Source: CAYOHP01 sp964403795 [NCBI: uncultured bacterium]
GTDB taxonomy: Bacteria; Muiribacteriota; UBA6191; CAZXTJ01
Assembly: GCA_964403795.1 (NCBI GenBank)
Contig: CAYOHP010000137.1
Span: forward strand, 1-17,378
Direction: 5' to 3'
DNA: 17,378 bases
The stretch's first letter is position 1; the number at the start of each line of letters is the position of its first letter. Positions 15,334-17,378 of the stretch are shown one piece after another. The notes under the pieces were generated by a model that was not told the origin of the DNA, ran no database searches, and was given only the letters and a program-made list of their open reading frames with translations. Position numbers and translations under genes: made by a program.

Positions 15334-17378
15334 ATGAAGAAGGTCGCGATCGTCAGCCTGGGCCCCAAGGGAGTCGAGTCCGGCTTCCAGTACGAGTTCC
15401 GGGGACAGCCGGTGGAAGTCGAGTGGCACGCCACCGACGGTGACGTGCGGGTGGCCGGGGAGCGGATCGCCAGCCTCGACGGGAAGGTCGATGCCATCGG
15501 CCTCGACTCCATGAACCGCGCCTACCACGTGGCCGGGACCGACTACCCGATCCGGGAGGTCGCCGAGATCACCCGGGGCGCCACCCGGACCCCGGTGGTC
15601 GACGGCTCCAACCTCAAGCGCACCCTGGAGCGCTGGGCCGTGACCTGGATGCAGGACAAGGAGCCGGACCTGCTCCGGTCCACCACCCACGTGTTCTTCC
15701 CCAACGGGGTCGACCGGTGGCACATGGCCAAGGTCTTCGCCGAGTACACCGAGCACCTCGAGTTCGGCGATGCCATGTTCCACTGGTCCTGGCCCTGGAC
15801 CGTCAAGGGCCTCTCCCAGCTCGAGACCTACGCATCATGGCTCCTGCCCTGGGTCTGCGACCGCCCCTACAAGGCGCTCTACCCCACCGGCAAGCGCCAG
15901 ACCGAGAGCTCGCCCAGGTACTCCAAGGCATTCCGCAAGGCCGACGTGATCGCCGGGAGCATCCACTACATCCGCCGCTACGCCCCCCTCGACATCCGCA
16001 ACAAGATCGTGGTCACCAATGCCCTCTCGCCCGAGGACTACGAGGACCTGAGGGAGCGCGGGGTGCGGACCGTCATCACCACCACCCCGGAGATGAACGG
16101 CCGGTCCTACGGGACCAACGTACTCGAGGCGATCATGGTCGCCACCCAGGAGAAGAAGGCGTCCCAGCTGAAGACCGACGACTTCCTGGCCATGATCTCC
16201 GAGTCGGGGATCGAGCCGCGCCTGCTCTACCCCCGCGGCAAGCCGGTCCCGGTCGAGAAGTTCGCCTTCATCATCCATCCCCTGAAGACCAGCCACCTCT
16301 TCAACCACCCGCTCCTGAAGCACCTCCGCTTCCTGCCCGAGAGCTGGGTCGAATGGCTGGCCAACCTGGGAGGCCCCCTCTACCTGAGCAAGGTCACGGG
16401 AGCCAGGTCGGCGACCGGCAAGGAACTCGAAGGCTGGCTCTACGCGCTCACCGGCACGCCCAAGATGCTGATGCAGACCGACCCCAAGATCACCTACCGC
16501 AAGATCCTGAAGACCTGCCAGTGGGCCGAGCGGGCCGGTGCCAAGATCCTCGGGCTGGGCGCCTTCACCAGCGTGGTGGGGGACGCCGGGATCACCATCG
16601 CCAAGGAAGCCGACATCGCCATCACCTCGGGCAACAGCTACACCGTGGCCTCCACCTTCGAGGCGGCGAAGACCGTCTGCTTGAAGATGGGCCATGACCC
16701 GAAGAATTTCTCCAGCATGGTGATCGGCGCCACCGGCTCGATCGGGGCCGTGTGCAGCCGGCTCCTGGCCTACGTGTCGAATCGCCTCCACCTGGTCGCC
16801 CCCCGACCCGAGAAGCTCCTCGAACTCCAGAAGCGGATCCAGGAGGACTGCCCGAACTGCGAGGTGACGATCGCCACCCACGCCGACGAACACATCGGCG
16901 ACCCCGACCTGATCATCACCACCACCACCTCGCGGGGCGCCCGGCTGCTCGACATCATGAAGGTGAAGCCGGGGGCGGTGATCTGCGACGTGGCCAGGCC
17001 CCTCGACATGAAGCGGGAGGACGCCGAGAAGCGTCCCGACGTGCTGATCATCGAGTCGGGCGAACTCGAGGTGCCCGGGCCGGTCAATTTCGGGGTGGAC
17101 ATCGGACTCCCCCCCAAGACCGCCTACGCCTGCCTCTCCGAGACCATGATCCTGGCCATGGAGGGGCGCTACGAGGACTACACCCTCGGCCGCAACCTGG
17201 AGATCGAGCGGGTCAAGGAGATCTACAAGCTCGGCAAGAAGCACGGGTTCAAGCTGGCCGCCATCCGCTCCTTCGGGAAGATCGTGACCGACCAGGAGAT
17301 CCAGTTGATCCGGGAGCGGGCCGAGGAGGCTCGCCGGCTGAGGGATGCCTCGGCCCCGGCCGGGGGCGGGACCCGGAG
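15334..17378 (+). CDS. Two-domain protein: quinate-dehydrogenase-like head plus acyl-ACP-reductase-like tail (3' end outside window)
   Basis: At least 681 codons are open to the window edge. Residues ~1-275 resemble proteins commonly labelled quinate 5-dehydrogenase: LDGKVDAIGL (48-57), RTPVVDGSNLKRTLER (85-100), LYPTGKRQ (182-189), ADVIAGSIHYIRRY (203-216) and TTTPEMNGRSYGTNVLEA (249-266). Residues ~311-650 align by eye with cyanobacterial long-chain acyl-ACP reductase (AAR), which makes fatty aldehydes from acyl-ACP with NADPH. Matching segments are SATGK (359-363), LGAFTSVV (408-415), TSGNSYTVA (431-439), the nucleotide-binding GATGSIG (465-471), and AYACLSETMILAMEGRYEDY (597-616). C600 corresponds to the active-site Cys of AAR. 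The ATG at 15334 starts the strand MKKVAIVSLG; a GGAG lies about 11 nt upstream. The gene is divergent from the AGPS-like operon. Activity is inferred; an acyl thioester substrate is likely but unproven. Confidence 0.8.
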   Translation, partial: MKKVAIVSLGPKGVESGFQYEFRGQPVEVEWHATDGDVRVAGERIASLDGKVDAIGLDSMNRAYHVAGTDYPIREVAEITRGATRTPVVDGSNLKRTLERWAVTWMQDKEPDLLRSTTHVFFPNGVDRWHMAKVFAEYTEHLEFGDAMFHWSWPWTVKGLSQLETYASWLLPWVCDRPYKALYPTGKRQTESSPRYSKAFRKADVIAGSIHYIRRYAPLDIRNKIVVTNALSPEDYEDLRERGVRTVITTTPEMNGRSYGTNVLEAIMVATQEKKASQLKTDDFLAMISESGIEPRLLYPRGKPVPVEKFAFIIHPLKTSHLFNHPLLKHLRFLPESWVEWLANLGGPLYLSKVTGARSATGKELEGWLYALTGTPKMLMQTDPKITYRKILKTCQWAERAGAKILGLGAFTSVVGDAGITIAKEADIAITSGNSYTVASTFEAAKTVCLKMGHDPKNFSSMVIGATGSIGAVCSRLLAYVSNRLHLVAPRPEKLLELQKRIQEDCPNCEVTIATHADEHIGDPDLIITTTTSRGARLLDIMKVKPGAVICDVARPLDMKREDAEKRPDVLIIESGELEVPGPVNFGVDIGLPPKTAYACLSETMILAMEGRYEDYTLGRNLEIERVKEIYKLGKKHGFKLAAIRSFGKIVTDQEIQLIRERAEEARRLRDASAPAGGGTR

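Noticed and set aside
15334-17378. Calling the last gene glutamyl-tRNA reductase or shikimate dehydrogenase
   Set aside because: The Rossmann part is distantly similar to these, but the flanking segments SATGK, LGAFTSVV, TSGNSYTVA and the AYACLSETM cysteine motif match AAR specifically, and no tRNA-reductase catalytic N-domain is visible.

Overview
This is a uniformly very GC-rich (estimated near 70%), densely coded bacterial chromosome segment. The primary sigma factor, primase and K+-type membrane pyrophosphatase mark it as a chromosomal core region rather than a plasmid or phage. The mix of a bacterial AGPS-like oxidase, an SCP2-fold lipid carrier, a TPR lipoprotein-like membrane protein and an acyl-ACP-reductase-like protein fits a high-GC lineage such as Myxococcota, another former deltaproteobacterial group, or Acidobacteriota. 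I cannot settle the phylum by eye. I saw no tRNA, rRNA, CRISPR array, insertion sequence or phage gene.

Layout. (1) Positions 2-5534, + strand: the 3' part of hppA (proton/sodium-pumping pyrophosphatase), then dnaG 18 nt later, then the housekeeping sigma factor rpoD. This is the dnaG-rpoD macromolecular-synthesis pair with hppA as the upstream neighbour. The sigma factor carries an extraordinary Ala/Pro/Lys/Arg-rich linker of roughly 300 residues between its region 1.1-like head and region 1.2. (2) 5689-7390, + strand: an iron-type alcohol dehydrogenase and a small SCP2 lipid-carrier protein. (3) 7391-7618: a convergent junction with two hairpins. (4) 7619-9390, - strand: a YfcE-like metallophosphoesterase and a membrane-anchored TPR protein, each with its own promoter candidate and separated by a strong 14-bp terminator-like hairpin. 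(5) 9578-15103, - strand: a tight five-gene operon (transcribed right to left): alpha/beta hydrolase, exported CapA-like protein, AGPS-like FAD oxidase, two-cluster Fe-S protein, and diacylglycerol-kinase-family lipid kinase. Three successive junctions are 4-nt stop/start overlaps and the last is a 3-nt gap. (6) 15334 to the window end, + strand, divergent from that operon: a large two-part protein. Its N-terminal half resembles proteins annotated as quinate 5-dehydrogenase. Its C-terminal half aligns by eye along its length with cyanobacterial long-chain acyl-ACP reductase (AAR), including the active-site cysteine.

How they may work together (inference). The divergent pair of transcription units combines a putative fatty acyl reductase (aldehyde/alcohol supply), a homologue of alkyl-DHAP synthase (which uses fatty alcohol to make ether lipid), an electron-transfer Fe-S partner, a lipid kinase and a hydrolase. 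The nearby alcohol dehydrogenase and SCP2 carrier would fit the same chemistry. Together they suggest a fatty-aldehyde/alcohol or ether-lipid pathway outside the known cyanobacterial and myxobacterial arrangements. The pairing of the AGPS-like protein with an Fe-S protein, and the apparent loss of one AGPS arginine, argue that the reaction may instead be an oxidation. This cluster and the sigma-factor linker are the two most interesting items in the window.
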